Assembly: GCA_017654935.2 (NCBI GenBank)
Contig: CM065710.1
Location: 9,450,290 to 9,514,289 of the forward strand
DNA: 64,000 nucleotides
DNA from: Phymorhynchus buccinoides
Taxonomy: Eukaryota > Mollusca > Gastropoda > Neogastropoda > Raphitomidae
Reading direction: 5' to 3'
Position numbers and translations under genes: made by a program. The notes beneath the pieces were generated by a model. The model did not search any database. It had not been told where the DNA came from and saw nothing but the letters and a program-made list of their open reading frames with translations. Below, one piece after another: positions 63,000-64,000 of this stretch. Position 1 is the first letter of the stretch, and each line of letters opens with the position of its first letter.

Positions 63000-63560
63000 C
63001 ATGCATGCACGCACACACACACTCTAAACACAGACACACGCATGCACTGAACACAGACACACGCATGCACTAAACACAGACACACGCACACACACACTCT
63101 AAACACAGACACACGCACGCACTGAAACACATACACACGCATGCACTAAACACAGACACACGCACGCACTAAACACAGACACACGCACGCACTAAACACA
63201 CACACGCACACACTCTAAACACAGACACACGCATGCACTGAACACAGACACACGCACGCACTAAACACAGACACACGCATGCACTAAACACAGACACACG
63301 CACGCACTACACACAACACACACACACTCTAAACACAGACACACGCACGCACTACACACAACACACACACACTCTAAACACAGACACACGCACGCACTAC
63401 ACACACACACACACACACTCTAAACACAGACACACGCACGCACTACACAACACACACACACTCTAAACACAGACACACGCACGCACTACACACAACACAC
63501 ACACACACTCTAAACACAGACACACGCACGCACTACACACAACACACACACAAACAACAC
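63000..63560. repeat. CA-rich minisatellite
   Basis: Variants of ACACTCTAAACACAGACACA and CGCACGCACTACACACAACA, with CGCATGCACTAAACACAGAC in the first half. No coding meaning. Confidence 0.93.
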
Positions 63561-64000
63561 GCGGATGGAAGCGGCACAGTACTTTCAAAAGAAATATAGC
63601 AGGCTATGATTTGAAGAGAGTAGTTTTGAGAAAGACTTAAATGAAGAAAGGGAGTTGGCAAAACGGAGAGGCAAAGGGGAGTTTATTCCAAGTGGAATAA
63701 TGTATCGTATTGTCGTTGTTGATTCATATTTGACTGCAGAATCTGAAATGTACAGAGCAAGCAAGGGATCTGGAAAACTGAGTAAAAATGTATTTACATT
63801 GACAAAAACACACACACAAAAACACACCAATTACATAGAGGGAGATCATTTTGAGGGGCCCGGCACTCTTTATAAGCCTTATAATTATTATTATTATAAT
63901 TCAAAAATGTGTTTAAATGTGAAGATAACTCACCTGGAAAAATGAGCTAAAATTCGTTTCTGGTGGGTATAGATAGCCTTGCCCACAAGGTTCTCTCTCT
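63561..64000. other. nothing recognised
   Basis: Short frames on both strands (63585-63945) without family features. No exon of the EB/EGF-like gene seen. Confidence 0.4.

Overview
This is eukaryotic genomic DNA, with long introns, GT-AG splice junctions, tRNA-derived SINEs and many non-autonomous DNA transposons. It is most likely from an invertebrate animal. A mollusc, perhaps a gastropod, is my best inference from the cysteine-rich EB/EGF-like multi-exon gene, the SINE and DIRS content and the TTAGGG-type repeats. The species is not established. Two runs of exactly 500 N (31614-32113 and 58501-59000) mark scaffold gaps.

Genes. (1) A plus-strand gene runs from at least 32427 to 61731, with both ends missing. 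It encodes a secreted or extracellular protein built of six-cysteine EB/EGF-like modules with the pattern C-x5-C-x5-C-x(4-9)-C-x-C-x(7-9)-G-x-C. Twelve exons are read (E1-E12). The largest, E8 (48808-50116), carries about eleven modules. E9 and E10 contain frameshifts, and the E1-E2 junction has a phase problem. (2) A minus-strand gene has four phase-compatible exons at 31281-31165, 30441-30353, 19868-19743 and 19051-18956. The last two together form most of an RNA recognition motif (RRM). A further candidate terminal exon lies at 12351-12207. The two genes meet near the first gap, apparently head to head.

Mobile DNA. An almost complete DIRS-type retrotransposon (23654-29930, minus strand) lies in the 10.5-kb intron of the RRM gene. 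It keeps its inverted terminal repeats and its internal complementary region, but its reverse transcriptase and tyrosine recombinase are broken. Around it are a hAT-like MITE family carrying TTAGGG-like repeats (four copies, two with perfect 8-bp target duplications), TA-flanked CAGT-ended MITEs, TTAA-flanked piggyBac-like MITEs (one nested in another), foldback elements nested three deep, and at least two SINE families.

Most unusual pattern. About twelve of seventeen exons or exon candidates, in both genes, have partial tandem copies of an exon-intron boundary next to them (exon end plus donor, or acceptor plus exon start), together with the adjoining intron microsatellite. Some of these arrays have unit lengths that are multiples of three (90, 114 and 165 bp) and stay open straight through the intron part. 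Other tandem arrays are a 107-bp satellite (2292-3713), a 48-bp minisatellite open on both strands (16038-17365) and a MITE-end array (35588-36703).

The left 12 kb and the last 2.2 kb hold only repeats and unassigned sequence as far as I can see.
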